Assembly: GCA_021808925.1 (NCBI GenBank)
Contig: JAKBAR010000004.1
Span: 1-53,054, forward strand
DNA: 53,054 nt
Reading direction: 5' to 3'
Source of the DNA: Pseudomonadota bacterium
Lineage (GTDB): Bacteria; Pseudomonadota; Alphaproteobacteria; Paracaedibacterales; JAKBAR01
The notes beneath the pieces were generated by a model. It saw only the letters and a program-made list of their open reading frames with translations, was not told where the DNA came from and ran no database searches. Made by a program: the position numbers and the translations under genes. Shown in pieces: positions 1-8,710 of this stretch. The number at the start of each line of letters is the position of its first letter. Position 1 is the first letter of the stretch.

Positions 1-472
1 CGGCGGTGGCCAGAATTCAACAGGCGATTGTGAACTTGAAAAAGCAGGTGACGGCGCAGGCCAAGGACCCGAAAAAACAAATGGGGGCGCTGACAGCGTT
101 AATTAATAAGCTGAAGGAGCTGGAGAATGCGGCCCGCTCGGCCAAGGATACGGCCACGGAAGGAAATGCGAAAAAAGAGCAGCAGACCTATCAAACGCAG
201 CTGGATCAGCTGAAAAAAGCCCCGCCGCCCACACAAAAGCCTGGGGCGAATCCGGCGGTGGCCAGAATTCAACAGGCGATTGTGAACTTGAAAAAGCAGG
301 TGACGGCGCAGGCCAAGGACCCGAAAAAACAAATGGGGGCGCTGACAGCGTTAATTAATAAGCTGAAGGAGCTGGAGAACGCGGCCCGCTCGGCCAAGGA
401 TACGGCCACGGAAGGAAATGCGAAAAAAGAGCAGCAGACCTATCAAACGCAGCTGGATCAGCTGAAAAAAGC
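1..472 (+). repeat. 252-bp in-frame tandem repeat, two near-identical copies
   Basis: The segment starting at base 1 recurs from base 253 with a period of 252 bp (84 codons). The second copy runs to about 472. I see only a synonymous AAT/AAC difference. More copies may lie upstream of the window. Confidence 0.9.
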
Positions 473-1016
473 TGGTCAAAAAGCTGCTGACGATAAAAAG
501 AAAAGGGAGGAGGCTGCCAAGAAAAAGCTCGAGGACGATAAAAAGAAAAGGGAGGAGGCTGCCAAGAAAAAGCTCGAGGACGATAAAAAGAAAAGGGAGG
601 AGGCCGCGAAGAAAGCTGCTGACGATAAAAAGAAAAGGGAGGAGGCCGCGAAGAAAGCTGCTGACGATAAAAAGAAAAGGGAGGAGGCCGCGAAGAAAAA
701 GCTCGAGGACGATAAAAAGAAAAGGGAGGAGGCCGCGAAGAAAAAGCTCGAGGACGATAAAAAGAAAAGGGAGGAGGCCGCGAAGAAAGCTGCTGACGAT
801 AAAAAGAAAAGGGAGCAGGCCGCGAAGAAAGCTGCTGACGATAAAAAGAAAAGGCAGGAGGCTGCTAAAAAAGCTGCTGACGATAAAAAGAAAAGGGAGC
901 AGGCCGCGAAGAAAGCTGCTGACGATAAAAAGAAAAGGGAGGAGGCCGAACGTAAAAGAAAAGCAGCTGCAGCAGAAGCAGCAAGGAAAGCCGCGGCTGC
1001 CAAGAAAAAGAAATAA
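1..1016 (+). CDS. Repeat-rich Lys/Ala/Glu protein, 5' end outside window
   Basis: The reading frame is open from the first base and ends at TAA 1014-1016. The GTG at position 6 is not a start: the same Val lies inside the second repeat copy (NPAVARIQQ), so the gene begins upstream of the window. The visible part has two 84-residue copies of a helical Gln/Lys/Ala module (ARIQQAIVNLKKQV at each head), then about ten 14-15 residue units of the type DDKKKREEAAKKAA or DDKKKREEAAKKKLE, then an Ala/Lys tail. It is extremely basic and charged, predicted as a long single helix or coiled coil resembling TolA domain II or histone-H1-like tails. GC content is visibly higher than in the neighbours. Function unknown; a surface or periplasm-spanning repeat protein is one possibility. 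Confidence 0.7.
   Translation, partial: AVARIQQAIVNLKKQVTAQAKDPKKQMGALTALINKLKELENAARSAKDTATEGNAKKEQQTYQTQLDQLKKAPPPTQKPGANPAVARIQQAIVNLKKQVTAQAKDPKKQMGALTALINKLKELENAARSAKDTATEGNAKKEQQTYQTQLDQLKKAGQKAADDKKKREEAAKKKLEDDKKKREEAAKKKLEDDKKKREEAAKKAADDKKKREEAAKKAADDKKKREEAAKKKLEDDKKKREEAAKKKLEDDKKKREEAAKKAADDKKKREQAAKKAADDKKKRQEAAKKAADDKKKREQAAKKAADDKKKREEAERKRKAAAAEAARKAAAAKKKK
475..950 (+). repeat. 42/45-bp minisatellite encoding DDKKKREEAAKK units
   Basis: About ten head-to-tail units of 42 bp (AADD type) or 45 bp (KLEDD type) lie in frame. Units differ by a few substitutions such as REE/REQ/RQE and gctgcc/gccgcg for the same Ala-Ala pair, a pattern expected from recombination or slippage within a coding minisatellite. 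Confidence 0.9.
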
Positions 1017-1093
1017 TTTGACGGTTTTGATGTCTTTTAAAAAAATCAAAAATTCAGTAGACTCTCTCCAGATGCTTTCTAGATACTTTTTTT

Positions 1094-2710
1094 ATGTTTT
1101 TTAACGTCCTTGCTCTTTTTTGCTTTTCAAGCTGTCTCGCACTTTACGCAGCCGCTCCTGAGGTTCTACCCCCCTCTGATACACCTCAAACACCCCCTAT
1201 CCAACCTGCACTGAGCACTGCAGAAAATATAAAAAAAATTCTTGACCTTGTCCGCCGAGGTGTTGTTGTCGTAGATGTCAAAACTTACGCCTCAACTGAT
1301 AGTGAAAAACGTTCGGCTTGGACAGGATCCGGCTTCATCGTTTTCATTGACCCCAAAGAGGATTTTGCCATTATCGCTACCAATCGCCATGTTGCAGGCG
1401 ATATGACCGTTAGCACTTATACGATTAAATTTTCAAATGGAACAACAACAACAGCTAAGTTGCTTTATTTTGACCCCCTTTTTGATTTTGCGTTTCTAAA
1501 AATTGAAAAATCGAAGTTGCCTAAAGATGCTATAGCGCTTGAACTGTCTAAACAACCTCTGGAGTTGAACACAAGTGTGTACACCATGGGAAATTCTGCC
1601 AAAGATGAGTTTTCAACCTATAAGTGCACTGTTTTTTCGCTTTATGAGATGCTTGGCCCTTTTGCTGAGCAATCGGTAAAGTTTGCGGGTCTCACAATAC
1701 CCGGAGCCAGTGGATCTCCTGGTTTTGACGAAAACGGCCGCGTTGTCCTTATTGTCTATGGGGGCAAAGGAACCTCCGGTGCAGGACTCCCCATCGCCTA
1801 TATTGCGGATGCTCTGGACTTTTTAAAACAAGGGAAAACACCTCCGCGCCGTACACTCGGCATCGTTCCTCAATATGTGAGCCTTGAGGATATGGTGAAG
1901 GCTGATTTGATTTCTGTTCAAGCCATGCAAGAGTATCTTAATGCGTTCCCCGACGCCAATAATAAAGTGCTTATGATTAATTCACGCCTGCCAGGATATG
2001 ATGCGTTTAAAGCTTTTGAGCCTGGGGATATTCTATGGAAGGTCAATGGCGAATTAATTGGTCCAAAACTCTATGAAATGGACCGGATTGTGAATCATTT
2101 TCCAGCAGACAAGCCCATTGTTGTTTCTTTTTATCGCAAAGGAGAGCTCAAAGATGTTCAGATTCATTCCTATGCACTTTCTCTAGCACCTGCGGAAGCT
2201 ATGATTAATTTTGCCGATGCTGCATGGATTCAAAACAGTGAATTTATTAAACTTTTTCTTGGGTGTGCTGGTGAAGGTGTTTTTATGCTGGGTGTAGGGC
2301 AAACCTCTCCGTTTCGTACTCTTTTTAATGGAGATCTTCCCCCCTTTTTCCTTGATACGCGCATTGTTCAAATGACAGAAATGGATGGAAAGGCCCTTAA
2401 GTCCTTAAAAGATTTAGAGGAGCTTATCCCCACGCTTATGAAAAAAACATACTTTACCGTTAAATATATTGATTTTATGGGGATGATTGGTCTTGGGCTT
2501 TTCACACCAGCCGATCGTGAGGAGCGCCTTGCGGTTGTGAAGTATGAGTCAAAGTTTGATTCGCCTAAGTTCTATCACTTTAATAACCAAACACATGAGT
2601 GGGATACTGTGGATCTCCACGCCCCCGCAAAAACGCCTGAAATTCCCCAGAAAGACTCAAAGGGTTTTATGCCCTCCAGTCCAACAAAAATAGATATTAC
2701 AAAGAAATAG
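1094..2710 (+). CDS. Exported trypsin-like serine protease with PDZ-like region (Deg/S1C type)
   Basis: 538 residues. The N-terminus is a hydrophobic signal peptide ending near ALYAAAPEV. A chymotrypsin-fold protease domain follows, with His in TNRHVAG, Asp in DPLFDFAFLKI and the nucleophile Ser in GASGSPGF, so the catalytic triad looks complete. After it, RRTLGIVPQYVSLED leads into a PDZ-like stretch (INSRLPGYDAFKAFEPGDIL), and a second, weaker repeat may follow (QMTEMDGKALKSLKDLEEL). This order resembles the Deg/HtrA family, but the C-terminal half is divergent. It probably acts in the periplasm or outside the cell, in quality control or on host substrates. No strong Shine-Dalgarno precedes ATG 1094; that start is chosen because it opens the signal peptide. 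Confidence 0.8.
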   Translation: MFFNVLALFCFSSCLALYAAAPEVLPPSDTPQTPPIQPALSTAENIKKILDLVRRGVVVVDVKTYASTDSEKRSAWTGSGFIVFIDPKEDFAIIATNRHVAGDMTVSTYTIKFSNGTTTTAKLLYFDPLFDFAFLKIEKSKLPKDAIALELSKQPLELNTSVYTMGNSAKDEFSTYKCTVFSLYEMLGPFAEQSVKFAGLTIPGASGSPGFDENGRVVLIVYGGKGTSGAGLPIAYIADALDFLKQGKTPPRRTLGIVPQYVSLEDMVKADLISVQAMQEYLNAFPDANNKVLMINSRLPGYDAFKAFEPGDILWKVNGELIGPKLYEMDRIVNHFPADKPIVVSFYRKGELKDVQIHSYALSLAPAEAMINFADAAWIQNSEFIKLFLGCAGEGVFMLGVGQTSPFRTLFNGDLPPFFLDTRIVQMTEMDGKALKSLKDLEELIPTLMKKTYFTVKYIDFMGMIGLGLFTPADREERLAVVKYESKFDSPKFYHFNNQTHEWDTVDLHAPAKTPEIPQKDSKGFMPSSPTKIDITKK

Positions 2711-2758
2711 TAAAAAGTGGAGGGGGTCCTTTTTTCATAAAATAAGACACCCCCCACT
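2711..2758 (-). terminator. Probable rho-independent terminator of the minus-strand CLIL gene
   Basis: On the minus strand, AGTGGGGGGT (2758-2749) pairs with ACCCCCTCCACT (2727-2716) with one bulge, followed by TTTTT. The loop includes the stop codon of the minus-strand gene, so the upstream arm is coding sequence. Confidence 0.45.
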
Positions 2759-3157
2759 CCAATCTTTAGGGTTATCGATCCCTGTATACCCCTTGAGAGG
2801 ATATTCCTCTGTGGGGTTTTCTTGTCCTGTATAAACAAAGAGTTCCTTGATAAGTTTTGTTTTTTCATTTTTCTCAAGGTTTTGATTTTCACGAATTGAT
2901 TGGTTTAAAAGCGAAAAAAACCAAGTCTTTGTACTTTTTTTAGAATTATGAGCTAAATAAATTTCTGAGAGCTCACGAGAACTCAGCTGGTTCAAGTCTG
3001 TGATCTGTCGCTGATTAAGCTCCTCTTTAAGCGTATTGAGATCACTCGCTCTAATGTAATGGTCCGTGATATCAAAAAACCAATCCGACGTTTTAGTCGA
3101 CGCAAAAGAAAGATCCCCCGTCAAAAAGAAAAAACTCATTATGATAACAATCATCAT
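2735..3157 (-). CDS. Small exported protein with C-terminal CaaX-like tail (CLIL)
   Basis: I choose ATG 3157 because AAAAGGA lies 9 nt upstream; an in-frame start at 3202 lacks such a site. The product is about 140 residues. It starts with a hydrophobic signal peptide (MMIVIIMSFFFLTGDLSFAS), continues as a charged helical region (SDLNTLKEELNQRQ, SSRELSEIYLAHNS, LEKNEKTKLIKELF) and ends DWSGGCLIL. Its last four residues, Cys-Leu-Ile-Leu, fit the eukaryotic CaaX prenylation motif of the geranylgeranyl type (X = Leu). No known domain recognised. It is convergent with the protease gene. Export and host modification are inferences from the two termini. Confidence 0.7.
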   Translation of the reverse strand: MMIVIIMSFFFLTGDLSFASTKTSDWFFDITDHYIRASDLNTLKEELNQRQITDLNQLSSRELSEIYLAHNSKKSTKTWFFSLLNQSIRENQNLEKNEKTKLIKELFVYTGQENPTEEYPLKGYTGIDNPKDWSGGCLIL

Positions 3158-3247
3158 ACAACAAATCCTTTTTGAACATCTCTCAAAACCTATTGTAAGC
3201 ATTTATTGTTTAATAATTAACTAAAAATAAATATGATTTTATGTTTT

Positions 3248-4072
3248 TTAGACACTTGAAGACATTTTCTTTTGACCTTTGGGCAATTGAATCATCTGCA
3301 TCAACGAGGCAAGTTCTTGTTTTGCCGCAACATGGGACATACTCATGGTCATATTATTTTCCCGCATATCCAAAAGTGTGAGACCACTCAAAAAAAGCTC
3401 ACGAAAGATGACACGCTCACCAAAACCAGGAAGAGAGCGAAAACCAATACGCTTTGCAAGTGCTGTGAGTACCTTTTCCATTTCCTCTTTGTTGCGAGAA
3501 TTAAGACTACTAAGACGATTGCGCAACACAATCCAATCGATCGAACCGCCACAGCGAATGGCTTTTTGTTTTTTTTGCTCCCACACCATTTCAGAATAGG
3601 TACTCGGTTTTAAAATATCCAGTGAATCCGCATTCAAGCGCACAAGCATATCAAGGTCGATAAAACTATCGTTCAATGGGGTAATCAGTGTATCCGCAAA
3701 AGAATGGGCGAGCCTGGACAAGTAACTATCACTTCCGGGCGTATCAATAACGATATAGTCCATATCCTTTAATGCCGTCATTACTCCCTCAAAGCGTGCG
3801 GCTTCATCCGCCTCTGCCTCATGACGATCGACAAGATCACTTTTAAAAAGAGGTTTATGCACCGGCAAAGGAAGATCTTGTTCCTTTGCTGCTTTGCGCA
3901 GGCTACGATTTTCCACATACCGCGTCAATGTTCCTTGCCGTGCATCAACATCCACAGAGCCCACAGTATAACCATCCCGAAGAAGGCTTGTAATAAGATG
4001 CATGGACACAGTGGATTTTCCTGTCCCTCCTTTTTCATTCCCTAAAACAATAACGTAAGGTTGCTGGGTCAT
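3248..4072 (-). CDS. mipZ: MipZ, ParA-like ATPase that positions the division plane
   Basis: 274 residues, the usual length for MipZ. It carries the deviant Walker A of ParA/MipZ proteins (NEKGGTGKST, residues about 12-21), the MipZ-like stretch VDVDARQGTLTRYVENR, a Walker A' / switch DYIVIDTPGSDSYLSRLAHS and the C-terminal SMSHVAAKQEL typical of the family. In Caulobacter, MipZ forms a gradient from ParB-bound poles and inhibits FtsZ assembly, so Z-rings form at midcell. Its presence implies a ParB-based polar origin system and alphaproteobacterial-style division. It is transcribed alone on the minus strand, with cckA 0.9 kb away on the other strand. Confidence 0.92.
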   Translation of the reverse strand: MTQQPYVIVLGNEKGGTGKSTVSMHLITSLLRDGYTVGSVDVDARQGTLTRYVENRSLRKAAKEQDLPLPVHKPLFKSDLVDRHEAEADEAARFEGVMTALKDMDYIVIDTPGSDSYLSRLAHSFADTLITPLNDSFIDLDMLVRLNADSLDILKPSTYSEMVWEQKKQKAIRCGGSIDWIVLRNRLSSLNSRNKEEMEKVLTALAKRIGFRSLPGFGERVIFRELFLSGLTLLDMRENNMTMSMSHVAAKQELASLMQMIQLPKGQKKMSSSV

Positions 4073-4136
4073 AGTAAGTCATTCTTAAAAATATTATAGT
4101 TCTATTTTAGACATGTCTGCCCTCTCACGGCAAGAA

Positions 4137-4736
4137 TCAGTTGCTAGATCTTTTTTTATCTTTTTTGGTATGTCTTTTGAAGGAGGGACTTGGCCATTCA
4201 TATTGAAAGTCTTTGGCTAAATAATGACGAAAAAGAGAGTAGGATACATCAGTCTTATACCGCTCATTAATATCATTCAAGGCCTCTTGTTGTGTTTTCT
4301 TCATCCACTCTAATGCATCTTTATCCGTTATTTTTTTAGCTTTTTCTTTGTCAGAACTTTTCTCAACAATAAAATTTTTGAGATAATCGATATCATCCTT
4401 AAAAAAATTTATTTGATTTTCTTCCGTTTCTCTGAAGATCTTAAGATCAAACGCTTTATCTCTTTTTAAGCATTTTTTCGTTTTCTTTTTTTTCACAATC
4501 TTCGACTTTTTAAAATCAGAGGATTGTGTCTCGATCTTGGCAGTACAACTGTTGATAAACTTAATCAGTATCTTTGCGGCTTTCTCTATCTCTTCATTTT
4601 CTTTCTCAAGCGTTTGAGGAAAAGCAACTAAATTTCCTACATCTCCTGAGTTGATGTCTAGTTTTTCAGATTTTTCAGAGGCAAAAGCCGTTGTCATTAA
4701 AAAAGAAGAAAGGCTTAATAATGCTATTGTTTTCAT
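4137..4736 (-). CDS. Exported Lys-rich protein of unknown function
   Basis: 199 residues with a signal peptide (MKTIALLSLSSFLMTTAFAS). The mature part is highly charged and helical, with Lys-rich clusters (SKIVKKKKTKKCLKRDK) and two Cys, and the C-terminus is basic (KRHTKKDKKRSSN). No domain recognised. It belongs to a set of similar small exported proteins scattered through this window (also at 21.5, 32.5, 37.9 and 48.3 kb), which would fit an effector or surface repertoire, but nothing in the sequence itself shows a function. Confidence 0.65.
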   Translation of the reverse strand: MKTIALLSLSSFLMTTAFASEKSEKLDINSGDVGNLVAFPQTLEKENEEIEKAAKILIKFINSCTAKIETQSSDFKKSKIVKKKKTKKCLKRDKAFDLKIFRETEENQINFFKDDIDYLKNFIVEKSSDKEKAKKITDKDALEWMKKTQQEALNDINERYKTDVSYSLFRHYLAKDFQYEWPSPSFKRHTKKDKKRSSN

Positions 4737-4827
4737 AAAATTAAAATTACTTTTTTAAATTGGTTAGATTGATTTTATGCTAATAAAATAATAGAAATTC
4801 AATATGATTATTTTTTATTAACCTCTC

Positions 4828-4938
4828 ATGCCCAAGCTAAAGACGTTAAACGCCTTTTTTCATAGCATCACCACGGTATTTCGGGCATTCTTGGAGAAGA
4901 TAACAGGAAAATTGGATAAAGCGTTTTTATGGGAATGA
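4828..4938 (+). CDS. Possible 36-codon leader ORF overlapping the cckA start
   Basis: ATG 4828 opens a frame ending in TGA 4936-4938, overlapping cckA's ATG (4929) by 10 nt. The peptide starts MPKLKTLNAFFHSITTVFRA and is basic and amphipathic. No clear Shine-Dalgarno precedes it, but none precedes cckA either, so the overlap could provide translational coupling. It may equally be chance. Confidence 0.3.
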   Translation: MPKLKTLNAFFHSITTVFRAFLEKITGKLDKAFLWE

Positions 4939-7214
4939 TCGGCCGTATGGGTGTGTTTGTAGGCATTATTTTATTTATTCTCTCTTTTGCGCTACTCTCT
5001 CTCTCAATCTCAACGCCTCTCCAATTTATGGCTCTTGGAAGTCTTGCCCTTCTTATTTTTATTCTTGCCGCTTTTTTGAACCGGCAACGGACGGATAAAA
5101 AAAATATTTATTACCCCCTCGCTTTTCAGCATATTGCGAGCATGTGTGAGGTCGCTCTTTTTGATACAAAAGGGCAGCTACAGCTTAGTACGAAAGGACC
5201 TGCTTACCTTAATTTGTCAGATTTTGCACGTAAGCTTTTTCAAAAAATTCAACCCAGTGAGGCGTCTGCGAAACTCCAAGAAGCGTTGGAAACTCAACAA
5301 TATTGTGATGTCCTTGTAAATGGCGGCGGCAATGGTCTTGGACAGTTCGAAAAATGGTGGATGGTTCGAGTTTTCCCTCACCAAAAATCCTTAGGCGTTG
5401 CTGTTGTTGATGTGAGTCAGCCTGTAGGCAATTTTAATCAACTCCAACAAAGTTATAATGCGCTTGAAAAATTTATTGATAGTGCCCCTTTTGGTCTTTA
5501 TTACACAAGTCGTAGCGGTCACCTTGTGGGGCTTAATGCAACTTTTGCTAATTGGTTTGGCAAGCTTAAAGAAGAGCTTATTGGTAGGCGTGTCAGTGAT
5601 ATTTTAAATCAATCGAATGATGGTTGGGTCACCCTTCATACAGATCCTCCTTTGAAGCTTTATCATATTCTCAATGGATCGGCGAATCTTGTTTTTCGTA
5701 TGCCTGTTCAATCTTTGGCAAGTGTGGCGGGTAGCTATCTTGATACTTTTGAAAAAGAAGCGCTGCCTGCTTTAAAATTAAACAAGGCAGGACACGTGAT
5801 CGCGATGAACGCAGCTTTTCGTCATATGATCGTCGAATACCTCGAGATTAATGACCTCCATGTCTTTACAGATATTGTTAATGAAGGTCAACGCAGTGAT
5901 ATTCATAAGAAAATCCAAAAACTTTTTGATTCTATGCACAATCAACAGCCCTTTGAAGTACGTTTTAGTGATGAAAAAATTCACACTACGGCCTATGCTT
6001 CACGCATCGATAAGGATACAGCTCTCCTTCAATTTATTGATATTTCTGAGCAAAAACGCCTCGAACAGCAATTTATTCAATCACAAAAAATGCAAGCCGT
6101 GGGGCAATTAGCAGGAGGCATCGCCCATGACTTTAACAATCTCCTCACAGCGATGCTGGGCTTTTGTGATCTTTTGCTTCAGCGCTGTATCCCCAGCGAT
6201 CCTTCCTATAGCGATGTTATGCAGATTAAGCAAAATGGCATTCGTGCAGCAAATTTAGTGCGTCAACTTCTGGCATTTTCACGTCAACAAACACTGCAAC
6301 CTAAAATTACTCATATCACAGATGTATTGGCAGAACTCACAGCCCTCTTACGCCGTCTTATTGGTGCAGGGATTGATCTTCAAATGACCCATGGCCGCGA
6401 GCTTTGGCCTATCAAAGTGGATGCAAGTCAACTTGAACAAGTGATTATTAACCTTGTTGTCAATGCACGAGATGCGATGGGGCAAGAGGGTAAATTAATC
6501 ATCAAAACCTCTAATTATCACAGTTCAAAGGTCACACGCCTTGGCCATGATATGATGCCAAAGGGAGATTATGTTTTGATCGAACTTCAAGATACGGGCC
6601 ACGGCATTGAGCCTGAGAATATTGAACGTATTTTTGAACCTTTTTTTACCACAAAAGAAGTCGGCGCAGGAACAGGGCTTGGCCTTTCAACAGTGTACGG
6701 TATTGTCAAGCAAACAGGTGGATTCATTGCCGTTAATAGCTCAATAACCCCTCCCACGGGTACGATTTTTAAAATTTTTCTTCCGCGCTTTCAAGGCGAA
6801 GAGATTGTCGAATTTGTTGTTCCAGAAACCCCAACAACAGACTTAACGGGTGGTGGGAAAATTCTTCTTGTTGAGGATGAAGATGCTGTAAGGCTTTTTA
6901 GTGCTCGCGCTTTGCGTGAAAAGGGATATAACGTCACCGAAACATCAAGTGGTGATCAAGCCCTTGATCTTGTCAAAAATGGAGAGCGTTTTGACCTTCT
7001 GATTACGGATGTTGTCATGCCGAAAATGGATGGGCCTACACTTTCTAAAAAAATTAAAGATCACTATCCTGAGCTCAAAACTATTTTTATTTCTGGCTAT
7101 ACAGAAGATACGTTTCGAAAAAATTTAGGGCATGATGCAAAGATCCATTTTCTTGCAAAACCCTTTAGCCTTAAGGATCTTGCGGCAAAGGTAAAAGATA
7201 TTTTTAACGCTTAG
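4929..7214 (+). CDS. cckA: CckA-type hybrid sensor histidine kinase
   Basis: 761 residues. Two transmembrane segments (about 5-23 and 27-50) anchor it in the inner membrane. Two PAS-like regions follow (about 170-270 and 275-375), then a HisKA domain with phospho-acceptor His400 in GGIAHDFNNLL, an HATPase domain with N box (NLVVNARDAM), G1 (DTGHGIEP) and G2 (GTGLGLSTV), and a C-terminal receiver with Asp694 in LITDVVMPKMDG and the Lys of LAKPF. This is the architecture of CckA, which phosphorylates CtrA and CpdR via ChpT in alphaproteobacteria. An in-frame stop just upstream fixes the 5' limit at ATG 4929. It is convergent with pyk, with a 9-nt gap. Confidence 0.88.
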   Translation: MGMIGRMGVFVGIILFILSFALLSLSISTPLQFMALGSLALLIFILAAFLNRQRTDKKNIYYPLAFQHIASMCEVALFDTKGQLQLSTKGPAYLNLSDFARKLFQKIQPSEASAKLQEALETQQYCDVLVNGGGNGLGQFEKWWMVRVFPHQKSLGVAVVDVSQPVGNFNQLQQSYNALEKFIDSAPFGLYYTSRSGHLVGLNATFANWFGKLKEELIGRRVSDILNQSNDGWVTLHTDPPLKLYHILNGSANLVFRMPVQSLASVAGSYLDTFEKEALPALKLNKAGHVIAMNAAFRHMIVEYLEINDLHVFTDIVNEGQRSDIHKKIQKLFDSMHNQQPFEVRFSDEKIHTTAYASRIDKDTALLQFIDISEQKRLEQQFIQSQKMQAVGQLAGGIAHDFNNLLTAMLGFCDLLLQRCIPSDPSYSDVMQIKQNGIRAANLVRQLLAFSRQQTLQPKITHITDVLAELTALLRRLIGAGIDLQMTHGRELWPIKVDASQLEQVIINLVVNARDAMGQEGKLIIKTSNYHSSKVTRLGHDMMPKGDYVLIELQDTGHGIEPENIERIFEPFFTTKEVGAGTGLGLSTVYGIVKQTGGFIAVNSSITPPTGTIFKIFLPRFQGEEIVEFVVPETPTTDLTGGGKILLVEDEDAVRLFSARALREKGYNVTETSSGDQALDLVKNGERFDLLITDVVMPKMDGPTLSKKIKDHYPELKTIFISGYTEDTFRKNLGHDAKIHFLAKPFSLKDLAAKVKDIFNA

Positions 7215-7223
7215 ATACTTTTC

Positions 7224-8624
7224 CTAATCAACATTCACAATCTTAAGGAAATTTGTACTGCCCTTTTCAAAAGGGATACCGGACGTCATAATCACCTGAT
7301 CATGTTTATGAACAAAGTGATGTTCCTTGGCATAGGAAATAGGATCAACATTCACTGCATCATGCGGCACAATGAGACTATAAACCCCCCAGCAAAGGCA
7401 AAGTTCTCGTGCTGTTTGCTTATTTTGTGTACATCCAATAATAGGCGCATAGGGGCGTTCTTTTGCAGCAGCATAGGCCGTGCTCCCTGAGTGAGTAAGC
7501 GTGATAATCGCCCTGATATTCAAATGCTGCGTAATTTCGCGCGCTGCTGCCGTAATCGCATCAGAAATACTTTTGTGTGTTGCTTGTTTGAGAACTTTAT
7601 AATCGCTTTGGCTATCTTTTTCTGTATGCAAAAGAATGCGGTGCATCATTTGAACTGCTTCTTTGGGATAGTGACCCGACGCAGATTCCGCGGAGAGCAT
7701 CACAGCATCCACATGATCATAAATTGCATTTGCTACATCAGACGCCTCCGCACGGGTTGGGGAAGGGGCCTCAATCATAGACTCTAGCATTTGTGTGGCG
7801 ACAATCACAGGCTTGCCAACTGAACGACAGCTACGAATAATGCGCTTTTGAAGACTCGGCACCTCTTCAAGAGGAAGCTCCACACCCAAATCACCGCGGG
7901 CAACCATAATTGCATCGCTTGCATTCACAATCGCATCTAAATGCCGAAGAGCCATAGGTTTTTCAAGCTTTGCAATAATTTTAGCTTTTGTCCCAATAAG
8001 CGCACGTGCCTCCTCAATATCATGCGGTGTTTGAACAAAAGACAACGCAATCCAAGGAATATCTTGCGTCAGAACAAAAGCCAAATCTTTTCTATCTTTA
8101 TCTGTCATGGCTGACAGAGGAAGCTGTATGTTTGGAACATTCACACCTTTTCGACTAGAGAGAGGGCCGCCAACAATGACTTCACAAGTTAAAATATTCT
8201 CTTTGTTTTTCAGCACAGTAAGTTTTATTTTACCATCATCAAGAAGCAAAGATGTTCCTTTTTCAGCAACATTAAAAATCTCTGGATGAGAGAGTTGCAC
8301 TGCTTTTTCTGTCCCTCTCACAGGATGAAGATGCAGCTCAAAAAGGTCAGAGGATTTTAGCGTAACAGGCCCATTCTCAATAACGCCAATACGAATTTTA
8401 GGCCCTTGAAGATCGGCTAAAACACCGATGGGGCGGTTATATTTTTTTTCTACATCCTGAATAAAGTGAAGGTTTTGAAGGTGTCCCGCATGATCACCAT
8501 GGGAAAAATTAAGACGAAAAACATCCACGCCTGAAAGAAAAAGAGACTCAATCATCTCAAATGTCGACGATGATGGCCCAAGCGTTGCTATAATTTTAGT
8601 ATTACGATCACGACTTTTTATCAC
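7224..8624 (-). CDS. pyk: Pyruvate kinase
   Basis: Converts phosphoenolpyruvate and ADP to pyruvate and ATP in glycolysis. Diagnostic segments are KIIATLGPSS at the N-terminus, VFRLNFSHGDH, LLDDGKI, the catalytic IIAKLEKP with its Lys, IMVARGDLGVE, VIVATQMLESM and AEASDVANAIYDHVDAVMLS. The C-terminal domain is complete and ends near KGSTNFLKIVNVD. I favour GTG 8624 as start, with GGGAAG spaced about 7 nt upstream, giving about 466 residues; the frame stays open to TTG 8654. It is the last gene of the minus-strand run behind secF, about 86 nt downstream, so it may have its own promoter. Confidence 0.95.
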   Translation of the reverse strand: MIKSRDRNTKIIATLGPSSSTFEMIESLFLSGVDVFRLNFSHGDHAGHLQNLHFIQDVEKKYNRPIGVLADLQGPKIRIGVIENGPVTLKSSDLFELHLHPVRGTEKAVQLSHPEIFNVAEKGTSLLLDDGKIKLTVLKNKENILTCEVIVGGPLSSRKGVNVPNIQLPLSAMTDKDRKDLAFVLTQDIPWIALSFVQTPHDIEEARALIGTKAKIIAKLEKPMALRHLDAIVNASDAIMVARGDLGVELPLEEVPSLQKRIIRSCRSVGKPVIVATQMLESMIEAPSPTRAEASDVANAIYDHVDAVMLSAESASGHYPKEAVQMMHRILLHTEKDSQSDYKVLKQATHKSISDAITAAAREITQHLNIRAIITLTHSGSTAYAAAKERPYAPIIGCTQNKQTARELCLCWGVYSLIVPHDAVNVDPISYAKEHHFVHKHDQVIMTSGIPFEKGSTNFLKIVNVD

Positions 8625-8710
8625 TATCACTCTTCCCACATTTGTAGAGATCAAAACGGAAAATTTTTAGGCCCCCGCAAAAGCTAGAAAAAAAGACCTC
8701 TAACTAAGTA

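Noticed and set aside
351-1049. Long minus-strand frames opposite the repeat protein
   Set aside because: They are periodic mirror images of the Lys/Ala repeats, with Phe/Leu-rich low-complexity products and no ribosome sites.
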